64,000 bases of DNA from Nocardia sp. CDC159 (GCF_023740735.1 NZ_JAMRXH010000018.1:62001-126000), one strand, 5' to 3'; counted from the first letter of the stretch, positions 43,072-51,850 are shown. The notes: generated from the sequence alone by a model not told the origin. Numbers and translations are program-made.

Positions 43072-44072
43072 TGGTGACCGATCGGCTGTCCGGACTCCCG
43101 GCGTACTCGGAGTTCGTCGCTCATGTCGAGACCGCCCCACCGGCCCGTCCGAGGTGGCCGTTCGCGGTGATCGTCGCGGTGGGCCTGGCACTGATCCTCG
43201 CGCCGATCATCACCGGCATGTTCCCGCGCGCGGCGCGGGGTGAGGCCATGATCGATGCCTTCGGGCCGTATGTGAGCCGCTCGAGTATCGACGGCTACCG
43301 CGACGATCTCCGGGTGCTCGACGGCGCTCGGGCGAATGTGCTGGCCCTGCGGTCCCAGGGGCTGGAGCAGGGTCGCTACGACCGGGTGGACTCCTTCGTG
43401 CGCGACTATCCCGGCATTCGCTCCGACATCTCGTCGATGCTCGACGCGATCGACGCCAACCGGGACAACTATCGGCGGCTGGCGGATCTGCCGCCGATCG
43501 GTGCGCTGCCGTGGTTGCTCGCACTGGCGGGCGTGATCCTCACCGGCGCGGGCGTTTTCGGCTTCCGGCGGGCGGCGGCCGGTGGGCGCGGTGTGGTGTG
43601 GCGCTCGATCGCCGCGCTGGCGGCGCTCGGCCTGATCGCGATATCGCTTGCGGGCGGGCTGTTTTCGGCGGCCTCGGCCGGGCGGCCGCTCATCGAGGGA
43701 TTCCGGCCGATCCTCACCCATGACGAGGTGCGCGAGGTGCAGGGCTACTTCGTCACGCTGGTCGCGGCCGACGGCGATCTGAACAGCCGCTACACCGGTG
43801 CGATCCGGGCAGCGCATCCCGATGCCGACCTGGCCGGAATCGCGGCGCTCGAGGCCCGGTGGCAGCCGATGACCTCCCGATTCGCCGCGCTCATCGGAAC
43901 CATGAACGACAACATCGACAACTTCGACGCGGTGGCGGCGCTGGACGAGGCGACGAAACCGCTGAGATTCACCGCATTTCGCGGACTCGGATGGTTCTAC
44001 CTGGCGCCCGGGGTGGTCGTGTTCGCGGCCGCCGCGGCCGGGCTGCGCGAGCCGGGGAAGGAGCGGCAATGA
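43071..44072 (+). CDS. Four-helix membrane protein with internal duplication (envelope operon)
   Basis: A 333-aa unknown. Helices at about 31-51, 144-165, 176-200 and 305-325 separate two outside domains (52-143, 201-304) of mostly helical character. The two domains look like repeats: GEAMIDAFGPYVS with GRPLIEGFRPILT, and SSMLDAIDANRDNYRRL with AALIGTMNDNIDNF. No known family is recognised. ATG 43071 overlaps the upstream stop and its own stop overlaps the lipoprotein start (ATGA). Tight coupling to two paralogous exported proteins suggests a membrane hub for them. Confidence 0.8.
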   Translation: MVTDRLSGLPAYSEFVAHVETAPPARPRWPFAVIVAVGLALILAPIITGMFPRAARGEAMIDAFGPYVSRSSIDGYRDDLRVLDGARANVLALRSQGLEQGRYDRVDSFVRDYPGIRSDISSMLDAIDANRDNYRRLADLPPIGALPWLLALAGVILTGAGVFGFRRAAAGGRGVVWRSIAALAALGLIAISLAGGLFSAASAGRPLIEGFRPILTHDEVREVQGYFVTLVAADGDLNSRYTGAIRAAHPDADLAGIAALEARWQPMTSRFAALIGTMNDNIDNFDAVAALDEATKPLRFTAFRGLGWFYLAPGVVVFAAAAAGLREPGKERQ

Positions 44073-44875
44073 GGCGAATGCTCGCCGTCGTCCTGGCCGG
44101 CGCGGTGCTGGCGCTGACCGGATGTTCGTCCTCGGGCGACTCCGCACCCGCGTCCGCCGCGCAGCCCCTGGTCGGATTGTTCCGATTCACCCCGGGTTCG
44201 GCGCAGGGCGATCAGGTGTCGGGCACCTGGTTCCGCATGGTGCAGCCGGGCGGTACGCCGGACAAGGGGCCGTACATGCCCAACGGCGATTCGCCGGTAC
44301 AGAACGGCTCGACCACCCTGCTCGAACCCGGCACGGCCGGGGGACTGCGCACCGGGGGCTTTCAAAGCGAGCCGAATCCCGGTTTCGCCCAGGGTAATTC
44401 GCTCGCGTCCTCGATCACCAAGCCGACCAGGTTCTTCGCCGTGGAATTCGGCATCTCCACCAATCCGGTGGATCCGCAGACCGGGCGCAAGGTGCCGCCG
44501 CCGACGGTGGTGAACAACGGCGGCAAGCTCACCGCCGACCTGTCCGCCTGGGCGGCGTCGTGGAACGACCAGGAATTCAACCAGGGCGCGCCCAAACCGC
44601 CGGAGAAGGACGGTCCTCAGGTCGCCGGTACCGAACAGGTGCAGCGGGTCTGGGACTGGGTCGCGCAGAAGTGGTTCGACCAGCCGAAATCCGATGCGCC
44701 ACAGGGCCCCGCGGCCACCGGCAGCTACGACCCGCAGACCCGCCGCTTCACCCTGCAGTGGACCAGCCTGATCGTCGGCGGTCCGTTCAACGGCTTCACC
44801 GGCGTGTGGCATCTCGAAGGGGTCTTCGAACCCGCCGCCGCCGTCCCCGATTCGCCTGCCCCCGCACCGAAATAG
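44069..44875 (+). CDS. Lipoprotein paralogue of the first gene (envelope operon, copy 2)
   Basis: A 268-aa protein with lipobox LTGC (Cys19), so it is lipid-anchored outside. The domain repeats the blocks of the 42019 product: LVGLFRFTPG, WFRMVQPGG, GPYMPNGDS, TNPVDPQTG, WNDQEFNQGAPKP and IVGGPFNGFTGVWHLEG. It differs by an insert of about 35 residues (QVQRVWDWVAQKWF region) and lacks the Cys pair and long linker. The function is unknown; a paired surface complex is a reasonable inference. Confidence 0.82.
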   Translation: MRRMLAVVLAGAVLALTGCSSSGDSAPASAAQPLVGLFRFTPGSAQGDQVSGTWFRMVQPGGTPDKGPYMPNGDSPVQNGSTTLLEPGTAGGLRTGGFQSEPNPGFAQGNSLASSITKPTRFFAVEFGISTNPVDPQTGRKVPPPTVVNNGGKLTADLSAWAASWNDQEFNQGAPKPPEKDGPQVAGTEQVQRVWDWVAQKWFDQPKSDAPQGPAATGSYDPQTRRFTLQWTSLIVGGPFNGFTGVWHLEGVFEPAAAVPDSPAPAPK

Positions 44876-44897
44876 AGCATCGAAGGAGTACCGCCCG

Positions 44898-45788
44898 ATG
44901 TCGCCTCGCACCACCAGGCCCGGCCTGGCCACCGCCATCCGGGTGGTCGCCGCCGTGACCGTCGTCGGCAGCGCCGTCGCGGTGACGGCCCTGACCGTCC
45001 GGCAACACGACCAGGTCACCTCGGTCGTGGTGACCGAAGAGGTGCCGATCGCGCCCGCGGCGCCGCGTCCGGCCACCCCCGCCCCGGCGGCCCCGGCCGC
45101 TCCCGCCGCGCCACCCGCGCACGCCGCCCCGGCAGGTCCTCGACCCGCCGCCGCGGTCCCGCTCGGCACGGGCGGCCCCGCGCTGTCGGTGGCGATCCAT
45201 CCCGGGTCGCCCGGTCCCGCCCCGGACCGGTCCACGCCATTGAATACGCAGTCCCCGGGCACACCGGATGCGGTGCCGCTGGCCGACAGCCCCTTCACCG
45301 CACCCACGGCAAACACTCAGCCCGCCTGCCCGCTGGGCTGGCCCGCGCCGCAGCAACAGGGTGGTCTCGCCTCCCTGATCGGCCTGGCTCCGCTGGCCGG
45401 TCCCTTCTCCTCGGAGGCCTTCGCCCTGGGCTCGGTCTATCAGCCGGTGCTGCGGTTGGCCGGGCCGGTGCTGGCCGAGATCGCTCCGGTCATCGCCCGG
45501 TACCAGCCCACCATCGACCCGATCATCACCCAGGTTCAGGGTGTGGAAGCCGTTGTGCTGCAAGCGATCCTGCCCTACTACGGCCCGTACCGCGGCCAGC
45601 TGATCGCCGCCGAGGGTGAGCTGGCCCGCCAGCTGGCGCCGATCCTCGATCGCGTCTACAACAGCGAGGCGGCCGCCTGCTTCGTGGCCTGGCAGGGGCA
45701 GCTCATCGAGCGGGCGAAGGGTGGCCCGGTCCGGGTGCCCTCGCTGGCGCATCCGGGCGCGATCGTGGAGCTGCGGCCCGAGTCCTGA
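44898..45788 (+). CDS. Ala/Pro-rich exported protein with helical C-terminal domain (envelope operon)
   Basis: A 296-aa protein: N-terminal hydrophobic segment (about 11-33, anchor or uncleaved signal), Ala/Pro-rich linker about 48-115 long enough to span a thick envelope, and a C-terminal domain about 140-290 (VYQPVLRLAGPVLAEIAPVI, YYGPYRGQLIAAEGELARQL) with Cys144 and Cys261 that may form a disulfide. GAAGGAG lies about 9 bases before ATG. Starts 22 bases after the lipoprotein gene. No family is recognised. Confidence 0.75.
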   Translation: MSPRTTRPGLATAIRVVAAVTVVGSAVAVTALTVRQHDQVTSVVVTEEVPIAPAAPRPATPAPAAPAAPAAPPAHAAPAGPRPAAAVPLGTGGPALSVAIHPGSPGPAPDRSTPLNTQSPGTPDAVPLADSPFTAPTANTQPACPLGWPAPQQQGGLASLIGLAPLAGPFSSEAFALGSVYQPVLRLAGPVLAEIAPVIARYQPTIDPIITQVQGVEAVVLQAILPYYGPYRGQLIAAEGELARQLAPILDRVYNSEAAACFVAWQGQLIERAKGGPVRVPSLAHPGAIVELRPES

Positions 45789-45842
45789 TCCTCACGCGAC
45801 GGAAAGTGGCGTAGCGCACATCCGCGGCAACGCCTGGATTAC

Positions 45843-45854
45843 TTGGATATCCAA
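45843..45854. promoter_or_regulatory. Palindromic operator before the mmsA operon
   Basis: TTGGATATCCAA is a perfect 12-bp palindrome, followed 1 base later by -10-like TATAGG (45856-45861). It sits in the 131-bp gap before mmsA and overlaps the promoter spacer, a repressor-type position. No regulator gene is adjacent. Confidence 0.6.
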
Positions 45855-45919
45855 CTATAGGATGCCCGTAGATCTGGCGTTCGCTACGCCGACCCGTCGA
45901 CCGCGAGGACAGCACTGGC

Positions 45920-47419
45920 ATGGTTCGTGAACTCACACATTTCATCGGCGGACAGCACGTCACCGGCGCATCGGGCAATTTCGGTGACGTCTACGACCCG
46001 AGCACCGGCCGGGTGCAGGCGCGGGTGCCGCTGGCCGCCGTCGCCGAGGTGGAGGCCGCGATCGCGAATGCGGCCGAGGCGCAGGCCGATTGGGCCGCCT
46101 GGAATCCGCAGCGGCGCGCGCGGGTGCTCATGAAGTTCCTGTCCCTGGTGCAGGACGAAATGGATTCCCTTGCGGCGCTGCTGTCTTCGGAGCACGGCAA
46201 GACCATCGCCGACGCCAAGGGCGATATCCAGCGCGGGCTCGAGGTCATCGAATTCGCCACCGGCATCCCGCATCTGCTCAAGGGCGAATACACCGAGAGC
46301 GCGGGCACGGGTATCGACGTGTACTCCATGCGTCAGCCGCTCGGTGTCGTCGCGGGCATCACGCCCTTCAACTTCCCGGCCATGATCCCGCTGTGGAAGG
46401 CGGGCCCGGCGCTGGCGTGCGGAAACGCGTTCGTGCTCAAGCCTTCCGAGCGCGACCCCTCGGTGCCGCTGCGACTGGCGGAACTGTTCCTCGCGGCCGG
46501 ACTGCCCGCGGGCGTGTTCAACGTGGTCAACGGCGACAAGGTGGCAGTGGACACGCTGCTGCGCGACGAGCGCGTCAAGGCGATCGGATTCGTGGGTTCC
46601 ACTCCGATCGCGCAGTACATCTACGAGACCGCGACCGCGCACGGCAAGCGCGCGCAGTGTTTCGGCGGGGCCAAGAACCACGCGATCGTCATGCCGGACG
46701 CCGATCTCGACGATGTCGCCGATCAGCTGATCGGCGCGGGTTACGGCTCGGCCGGTGAGCGTTGTATGGCCATCTCGGTCGCGGTTCCGGTCGGCGAGGA
46801 GACCGCGGAACGGTTGCGCGCCAAGCTGGTCGAGCGCGTGCACAAGCTCAATGTCGGCCGCTCCGACGATCCGGGCGCGGACTTCGGCCCGCTGGTCGGC
46901 CGTGACGGTGTGGACCGGGTGAACGACTACATCCAGATCGGCGTGGACGAGGGCGCGGAGCTGGTGGTCGACGGCCGCGGCCTGCGGGTCGAGGGGTCCG
47001 AGGACGGCTTCTTCGTCGGCGCCACGCTGTTCGACCGGGTCACTCCCGAGATGCGGATCTACCGGGAGGAGATCTTCGGGCCGGTGCTGTCCATCGTGCG
47101 CGCGAAGGACTACGAGGAGGCGCTGCGGCTGCCCAATGAGCACGAATACGGCAACGGCGTGGCCATCTTCACCCGCGACGGCGATACCGCCCGCGACTTC
47201 GCCGCCCGGGTGCAGGTCGGCATGGTCGGCATCAATGTGCCGATCCCGGTGCCGATCGCGTACCACACCTTCGGCGGCTGGAAGCGGTCCGGCTTCGGCG
47301 ATCTCAATCAGCACGGCCCGGATTCGATCCGCTTCTACACCAAGACCAAGACGGTGACGCAGCGTTGGCCCAAGGGGCTGAAGGAATCCAACGCCTTCGT
47401 CATCCCGACGATGGACTGA
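45920..47419 (+). CDS. mmsA: Methylmalonate-semialdehyde dehydrogenase (acylating)
   Basis: A 499-aa aldehyde dehydrogenase that converts methylmalonate semialdehyde, NAD+ and CoA to propionyl-CoA, the last valine step. Motifs: PFNFPAMIPLWKAGPALACG (147-168), GFVGSTPIAQYIYE, catalytic C282 in GSAGERCMAI. Strong kinship with MmsA. First gene of a tight operon with the acyl-CoA dehydrogenase 3 bases downstream. ATG 45920 has AGGA about 10 bases upstream. Confidence 0.96.
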   Translation: MVRELTHFIGGQHVTGASGNFGDVYDPSTGRVQARVPLAAVAEVEAAIANAAEAQADWAAWNPQRRARVLMKFLSLVQDEMDSLAALLSSEHGKTIADAKGDIQRGLEVIEFATGIPHLLKGEYTESAGTGIDVYSMRQPLGVVAGITPFNFPAMIPLWKAGPALACGNAFVLKPSERDPSVPLRLAELFLAAGLPAGVFNVVNGDKVAVDTLLRDERVKAIGFVGSTPIAQYIYETATAHGKRAQCFGGAKNHAIVMPDADLDDVADQLIGAGYGSAGERCMAISVAVPVGEETAERLRAKLVERVHKLNVGRSDDPGADFGPLVGRDGVDRVNDYIQIGVDEGAELVVDGRGLRVEGSEDGFFVGATLFDRVTPEMRIYREEIFGPVLSIVRAKDYEEALRLPNEHEYGNGVAIFTRDGDTARDFAARVQVGMVGINVPIPVPIAYHTFGGWKRSGFGDLNQHGPDSIRFYTKTKTVTQRWPKGLKESNAFVIPTMD

Positions 47420-47422
47420 GCC

Positions 47423-48565
47423 GTGTTCGTACTCGACGACGACGAGAAGGCGATCACCGAGACCGCCCGCGCCTTCGCCGACGAAATGCTCGCGCCCAAC
47501 GCACTGGAATGGGATGAGCAGAAACACTTTCCGGTCGATGTGGTGCGCAAGGCCGGGTCGCTCGGGATGGGCGGCATCTATGTCGGTGAGGACGTGGGCG
47601 GCTCGGGGCTGCGGCGGCTGGACGCCGTGCGCATCTTCGAACAACTGGCCACCGGCTGCCCCGCCATCGCCGCCTACATCTCGATCCACAACATGGTGGC
47701 GTGGATGATCGACAGCTACGGCACCGATGCCCAGCGGCATCGGTGGCTGCCGGCGCTGACGTCGATGGACCGGCTCGGCAGCTACGCGCTGACCGAGCCC
47801 GGAGTGGGATCGGATGCGGCGGCGTTGCGCACCAGGGCCGTTCGCGACGGCGACGATTATCTGCTCACCGGAGTCAAGCAGTTCATCTCCGGTGCGGGCA
47901 GCACGGACGTATACGTCGTGATGGCCCGCACCGGCGACGCCGGGGCGCGTGGCATCTCGGCGTTCATCGTCGCGGCCGACGCTCCCGGAATCTCCTTCGG
48001 CGCCAACGAGAAGAAGATGGGCTGGAACGCCCAGCCCACCCGGCAGGTCATCCTCGACGAGGTCCGGGTGCCCGCCGAGGACCGGCTCGGCGTGGAGGGC
48101 AACGGCTTTCGCATCGCCATGAATGGGCTCAACGGCGGTCGGCTCAATATCGCCGCCTGCTCGCTGGGCGGGGCGCAGTCGGCGCTGGACAAGACGGTGG
48201 CATATATGGCCCAGCGCACGGCATTCGGGGCGCGGCTGCTGGACAATCCGGCGCTGCAGTTCGAACTGGCCGATATGCGCACCTCGGTCGAGGCGGCCCG
48301 CACGCTGCTGTGGCGCGCCGCCGCCGCACTGGACGCCGATGCCGCCGACAAGGTGGAGCTCTGTGCCATGGCCAAGCGTTTCACCACCGACGCCGGATTC
48401 GAGGTCGCCAACAAGGCCCTGCAATTGCACGGCGGTTACGGCTATCTGGCCGAGTACGGAGTGGAGAAGATCGTCCGGGATCTGCGCGTGCACCAGATCC
48501 TCGAGGGCACCAACGAGATCATGCGGGTGGTTGTGGCCCGCTCGGTGATTGGAGGAGCGGCATGA
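47423..48565 (+). CDS. Acyl-CoA dehydrogenase, probable isobutyryl-CoA dehydrogenase
   Basis: A 380-aa FAD enzyme: ALTEPGVGSDAAALRT, KQFISGAGSTDVYVVMART, MGWNAQPTRQVILDEVRVPA and catalytic-Glu region DLRVHQILEGTNEIMR. In the mmsA operon it most likely oxidises isobutyryl-CoA to methacrylyl-CoA (as FadE9 in M. tuberculosis, next to mmsA and mmsB). GTG 47423 follows the mmsA stop by 3 bases. Confidence 0.94.
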   Translation: MFVLDDDEKAITETARAFADEMLAPNALEWDEQKHFPVDVVRKAGSLGMGGIYVGEDVGGSGLRRLDAVRIFEQLATGCPAIAAYISIHNMVAWMIDSYGTDAQRHRWLPALTSMDRLGSYALTEPGVGSDAAALRTRAVRDGDDYLLTGVKQFISGAGSTDVYVVMARTGDAGARGISAFIVAADAPGISFGANEKKMGWNAQPTRQVILDEVRVPAEDRLGVEGNGFRIAMNGLNGGRLNIAACSLGGAQSALDKTVAYMAQRTAFGARLLDNPALQFELADMRTSVEAARTLLWRAAAALDADAADKVELCAMAKRFTTDAGFEVANKALQLHGGYGYLAEYGVEKIVRDLRVHQILEGTNEIMRVVVARSVIGGAA

Positions 48566-49638
48566 GCGACACGAGCGATGAGGTGCTCATCGAGAAGCGG
48601 GACGGGCTGGGCCTGATCACGCTCAATCGGCCCAAGGCCATCAATGCGCTGAATCATCCGATGGCGCTGGCCATTCTGGCCGCGCTGCGACAGTGGGCGG
48701 CCGACGACGAGGTGCGCGCGGTCGTGCTCACCGGGGCGGGCGAGCGCGGGCTGTGCGCGGGCGGCGACATCGTCGCCATCTACAACGACGCGAAGGACAG
48801 TGCGGGCGGGGCGGATTCGCCGTCGGGCCGGTTCTGGCGCGACGAATACATCCTCAACGCCTATATCGCCCGGTACCCGAAGCCCTACATCGTGGTGATG
48901 GACGGCATCGTCATGGGCGGCGGCGTGGGGCTGTCCGGGCACGGCAGCCATCGCATCGTCACCGAACGCTCCAAGATCGGGATGCCCGAGACCGGTATCG
49001 GATTCATACCCGATGTGGGCGGCACCTATCTGCTCGCGCGCACGCCGGGCGAGCTCGGTACGCATGTCGCGCTCACCACGGCTCGGATGGGCGCGGGGGA
49101 CGCGATCGCCGCGGGCTTCGCCGACTACTACGTTCCCTCCGAACAGATTCCGGCGCTGCTGGCCGCGCTGCACACCGTCGATCCGGAGGTCGCGATCGCC
49201 AAGTTCGCCCAGCCCGCCCCGGCATCGGAGCTCGCGGCCCAGCGGGATTGGATCGATGCCTGCTACAGCGCCGACAGCGTCGAGGAGATCGTGGCCCGGC
49301 TGCAGGCCCACGACTCGGCCGAGGCGAACAAGGCGGCAGCGGACGTACTCGCGAAATCGCCCGTGGCACTGAAGGTCACGCTGCGCTCGCTGCGACACGC
49401 CCGCGCGCTCGGCAGCCTGGAGGAGGCCCTGAACGAGGAGTACCGCGTGTCGGTGGCCTCGCTGTCCAGCCACGACCTGGTCGAGGGCATCCGCGCGCAG
49501 GTGGTCGACAAGGACCGCACTCCGCGCTGGCGGCCCGCCACCCTGACCGAGGTGTCCGCCGCACAGGTCGACGCCTACTTCGCCGACCTCGGCGACAAAG
49601 AACTGAATCTCGTAGCGCCGGAAGGACATTCCGCATGA
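48562..49638 (+). CDS. echA9: 3-hydroxyisobutyryl-CoA hydrolase
   Basis: A 358-aa crotonase-fold protein, longer than hydratases (about 260 aa) as is usual for HIBCH. Motifs: NRPKAINALNHPMALAI, GERGLCAGGDIVAIYNDAK (oxyanion hole), MDGIVMGGGVGLSGHGSHRI, MPETGIGFIPDVGGTYLLAR. It releases 3-hydroxyisobutyrate from its CoA ester. ATG overlaps the dehydrogenase stop (ATGA) and has GGAGG 6-7 bases upstream. The symbol follows the M. tuberculosis homologue. Confidence 0.93.
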   Translation: MSDTSDEVLIEKRDGLGLITLNRPKAINALNHPMALAILAALRQWAADDEVRAVVLTGAGERGLCAGGDIVAIYNDAKDSAGGADSPSGRFWRDEYILNAYIARYPKPYIVVMDGIVMGGGVGLSGHGSHRIVTERSKIGMPETGIGFIPDVGGTYLLARTPGELGTHVALTTARMGAGDAIAAGFADYYVPSEQIPALLAALHTVDPEVAIAKFAQPAPASELAAQRDWIDACYSADSVEEIVARLQAHDSAEANKAAADVLAKSPVALKVTLRSLRHARALGSLEEALNEEYRVSVASLSSHDLVEGIRAQVVDKDRTPRWRPATLTEVSAAQVDAYFADLGDKELNLVAPEGHSA

Positions 49639-50528
49639 GTACAAAGGTCGGCTTCCTCGGCCTCGGCCATATGGGCGGGCCGATGGCCGCCAATCTGGTG
49701 CGGGCGGGCCACGAGGTCCTCGCCTTCGACCCGATTCCCGCCGCCCAGGAGCAGGCGCGCGCCGACGGCGCCACCGTCGTCGAGACCGCCGTCGCGGCCG
49801 CCGCCGAGGCCGATGTCGTCATCACCATGCTGCCCAACGGACGCATCGTGCTCGACGTCTACCGCGAGGTCCTCGACGCCGCCAAGCCGGGCACCCTGTT
49901 CGTCGACTGCTCCACCATCGATGTCGCCGATGCCAAACAGGCCGCGAAACTCGCTGTGGCGGCAGGGCATCGAGCGTTGGACGCGCCGGTCTCCGGCGGC
50001 GTCGCGGGTGCGGCGGCGGGCACGCTGACCTTCATGGTCGGCGGCGCGGCCGAGGATTTCGCGGCCGCGCTGCCGCTGCTCGAGGTGATGGGCGGCAAGG
50101 TCGTGCACTGTGGCGACGCCGGGGTCGGCCAGGCCGCGAAGATCTGCAACAACATGATGCTGGGCATCTCCATGGTCGGTCTGTCGGAGGCGATCGTGCT
50201 GGGCGAGAAGCTGGGCCTGACACACGAGAAGTTCTTCGACGTGGTCTCCACCGCCTCGGGCCAGTGCTGGTCGCTGACCAGCTACTGTCCGGTGCCGGGA
50301 CCGGTTCCGGCCAGCCCGGCCAACCATGACTACCGGCCCGGTTTCGCCACCGCCCTGATGACCAAGGACCTCGGCCTGGCCGCCAACGCGCTGCGCGACA
50401 ATGGCGTGGACGGGCGGATCGGCCTGCTCGCGGCCGAGATCTACGAGCGGTTCAACCAGACCGATGCCGGACGGGACTTCTCCGCTATCGTGACCGACAT
50501 CCGCCGCCGATCGGGAGAGGGACAGTGA
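49635..50528 (+). CDS. mmsB: 3-hydroxyisobutyrate dehydrogenase
   Basis: A 297-aa NAD+-dependent beta-hydroxyacid dehydrogenase: Rossmann [20 protein letters not shown], substrate loop [28 protein letters not shown] with the catalytic Lys, and the C-terminal [20 protein letters not shown]. It oxidises 3-hydroxyisobutyrate to methylmalonate semialdehyde, the MmsA substrate. ATGA overlap upstream and GTGA overlap downstream. Confidence 0.96.
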   Translation: MSTKVGFLGLGHMGGPMAANLVRAGHEVLAFDPIPAAQEQARADGATVVETAVAAAAEADVVITMLPNGRIVLDVYREVLDAAKPGTLFVDCSTIDVADAKQAAKLAVAAGHRALDAPVSGGVAGAAAGTLTFMVGGAAEDFAAALPLLEVMGGKVVHCGDAGVGQAAKICNNMMLGISMVGLSEAIVLGEKLGLTHEKFFDVVSTASGQCWSLTSYCPVPGPVPASPANHDYRPGFATALMTKDLGLAANALRDNGVDGRIGLLAAEIYERFNQTDAGRDFSAIVTDIRRRSGEGQ

Positions 50529-51301
50529 CCGACTTCGAGACCATTCTGCTGGAGCGCAAGGGGCGGGTGGCCCTGATCACGCTGAACCGGCCGAAGGCGC
50601 TCAATGCGCTCAACTCGCAGGTGCTCGCCGATATCACCGCGGCGCTGGACGAGCTCGAGGCCGATGCGGGCATCGGCGCGGTCGTGCTGACCGGTTCGGA
50701 GAAGGCCTTCGCGGCCGGGGCCGATATCAAGGAGATGCAGTCCAAGTCCTATATGGACATGTTCCTGGCCGATCATTTCGCGGGCTGGGATCGGCTGACG
50801 GCCTTCCGGAAGCCGATTATCGCCGCGGTGGCGGGATATGCGCTGGGTGGCGGGTGTGAGCTGGCCATGATGTGCGACATCCTGATCGCGGCCGATACGG
50901 CGAAATTCGGCCAGCCCGAGATCAAGCTGGGCGTCATCCCCGGCATGGGCGGCTCGCAGCGGCTGACCCGCGCGGTGGGTAAGGCCAAGGCCATGGATCT
51001 GATCCTCACCGGCCGCAATATGGATGCCGAGGAGGCCGAGCGGGCGGGGCTGGTCTCGCGCATCGTCCCGGCCGCCGACCTGGTGCCGACCGCCCTCGAG
51101 GTGGCCGAGACGATCGCGAACATGTCGCTGCCCGCGGTCATGATCGCCAAGGAGGCCGTCGACCGGTCCTTCGAGACCACGCTGTCGGAGGGGCTGCGGT
51201 TCGAGCGCCGGGTGTTCCACTCGCTGTTCGCCACCGAGGATCAGAAGGAAGGGATGACCGCCTTCGTCGAGAAGCGGGCGGCGAAGTTCACCAACCGCTG
51301 A
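50525..51301 (+). CDS. echA8: Enoyl-CoA hydratase
   Basis: A 258-aa crotonase-family hydratase: [31 protein letters not shown] (oxyanion hole), [40 protein letters not shown] (catalytic Glu residues). Very like M. tuberculosis EchA8 as remembered, which neighbours EchA9. In this operon it hydrates methacrylyl-CoA. Start GTG 50525 overlaps the mmsB stop and has GAGAGG about 4 bases upstream. Confidence 0.94.
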   Translation: MTDFETILLERKGRVALITLNRPKALNALNSQVLADITAALDELEADAGIGAVVLTGSEKAFAAGADIKEMQSKSYMDMFLADHFAGWDRLTAFRKPIIAAVAGYALGGGCELAMMCDILIAADTAKFGQPEIKLGVIPGMGGSQRLTRAVGKAKAMDLILTGRNMDAEEAERAGLVSRIVPAADLVPTALEVAETIANMSLPAVMIAKEAVDRSFETTLSEGLRFERRVFHSLFATEDQKEGMTAFVEKRAAKFTNR

Positions 51302-51338
51302 CGCGCGCGGCCGTCGGACGGCCGCTAGCCTGATCGGC

Positions 51339-51845
51339 ATGTCGAAACGCCTCGTCATCGCGGTTGCGGCCGTCGCCGTGGCCGCGGTGGCGGGCTGTGC
51401 CGGTCCCGACGGCGGGCCGACGCCGGTAGCCACCTCCAGTCCGGTGCAGGCCGCGGGGGAGGCGCTGTCGATCGGCGAGTGCGGGGCGGCGAGCGATGCG
51501 GATATCGCGGCGGCCATCGGGTCGACGCGGGCGCGGCAGACGGTGCGCAATCCGATGCGATGCCGCTGGGAGGCCGCGGACGGGAGCGCGGTCACCTTCG
51601 CGTGGTTCCGCGGCAGTCCGATCGAGGGGCGCACGCCGAGTGGTGCGGGGGATCGGGTGAGCCGGGTGCGGCTGGGCGGGCACACCGGAAAGCTGTGGCC
51701 CGCGGACGGTTTCTGCGAGATCGCGGTCGGTTCCGGGGCGAGCGACTTCATCGACTGGCGGATCGACACCGCGCCGGGCGCTGGGGCACAAGCCTGTTCG
51801 GCGGCGCGCCGACTCGCCACCGGTACCCTGGACCGGGCGGAGTGA
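51339..51845 (+). CDS. DUF3558-type lipoprotein A
   Basis: A 168-aa protein with lipobox VAGC (Cys about 20) and DUF3558-like features: CGAASDADIAAAIG, RCRWEAADGSAVTFAWFRG, GFCEIAVG with paired Cys. These actinobacterial surface lipoproteins have unknown function. TAGCCT (51326-51331) lies 7 bases before ATG: leaderless. It forms a pair with the next gene, which encodes a paralogue of the same length. Confidence 0.85.
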   Translation: MSKRLVIAVAAVAVAAVAGCAGPDGGPTPVATSSPVQAAGEALSIGECGAASDADIAAAIGSTRARQTVRNPMRCRWEAADGSAVTFAWFRGSPIEGRTPSGAGDRVSRVRLGGHTGKLWPADGFCEIAVGSGASDFIDWRIDTAPGAGAQACSAARRLATGTLDRAE

Positions 51846-51850
51846 GCGCG

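Noticed and set aside
45884-48493. Open frame of 869 codons antisense to mmsA and the acyl-CoA dehydrogenase
   Set aside because: The opposite strand encodes two full-length enzymes with all catalytic motifs; the antisense product is His/Gly/Arg/Asp-rich as expected from the complement of high-GC codons and has no domain.
48562-49638. Reading the long crotonase as an ordinary enoyl-CoA hydratase
   Set aside because: Length of 358 aa, the AGGDIVAIYNDAK and FIPDVGGTYLLAR segments and its position before mmsB fit 3-hydroxyisobutyryl-CoA hydrolase; a separate 258-aa hydratase follows.
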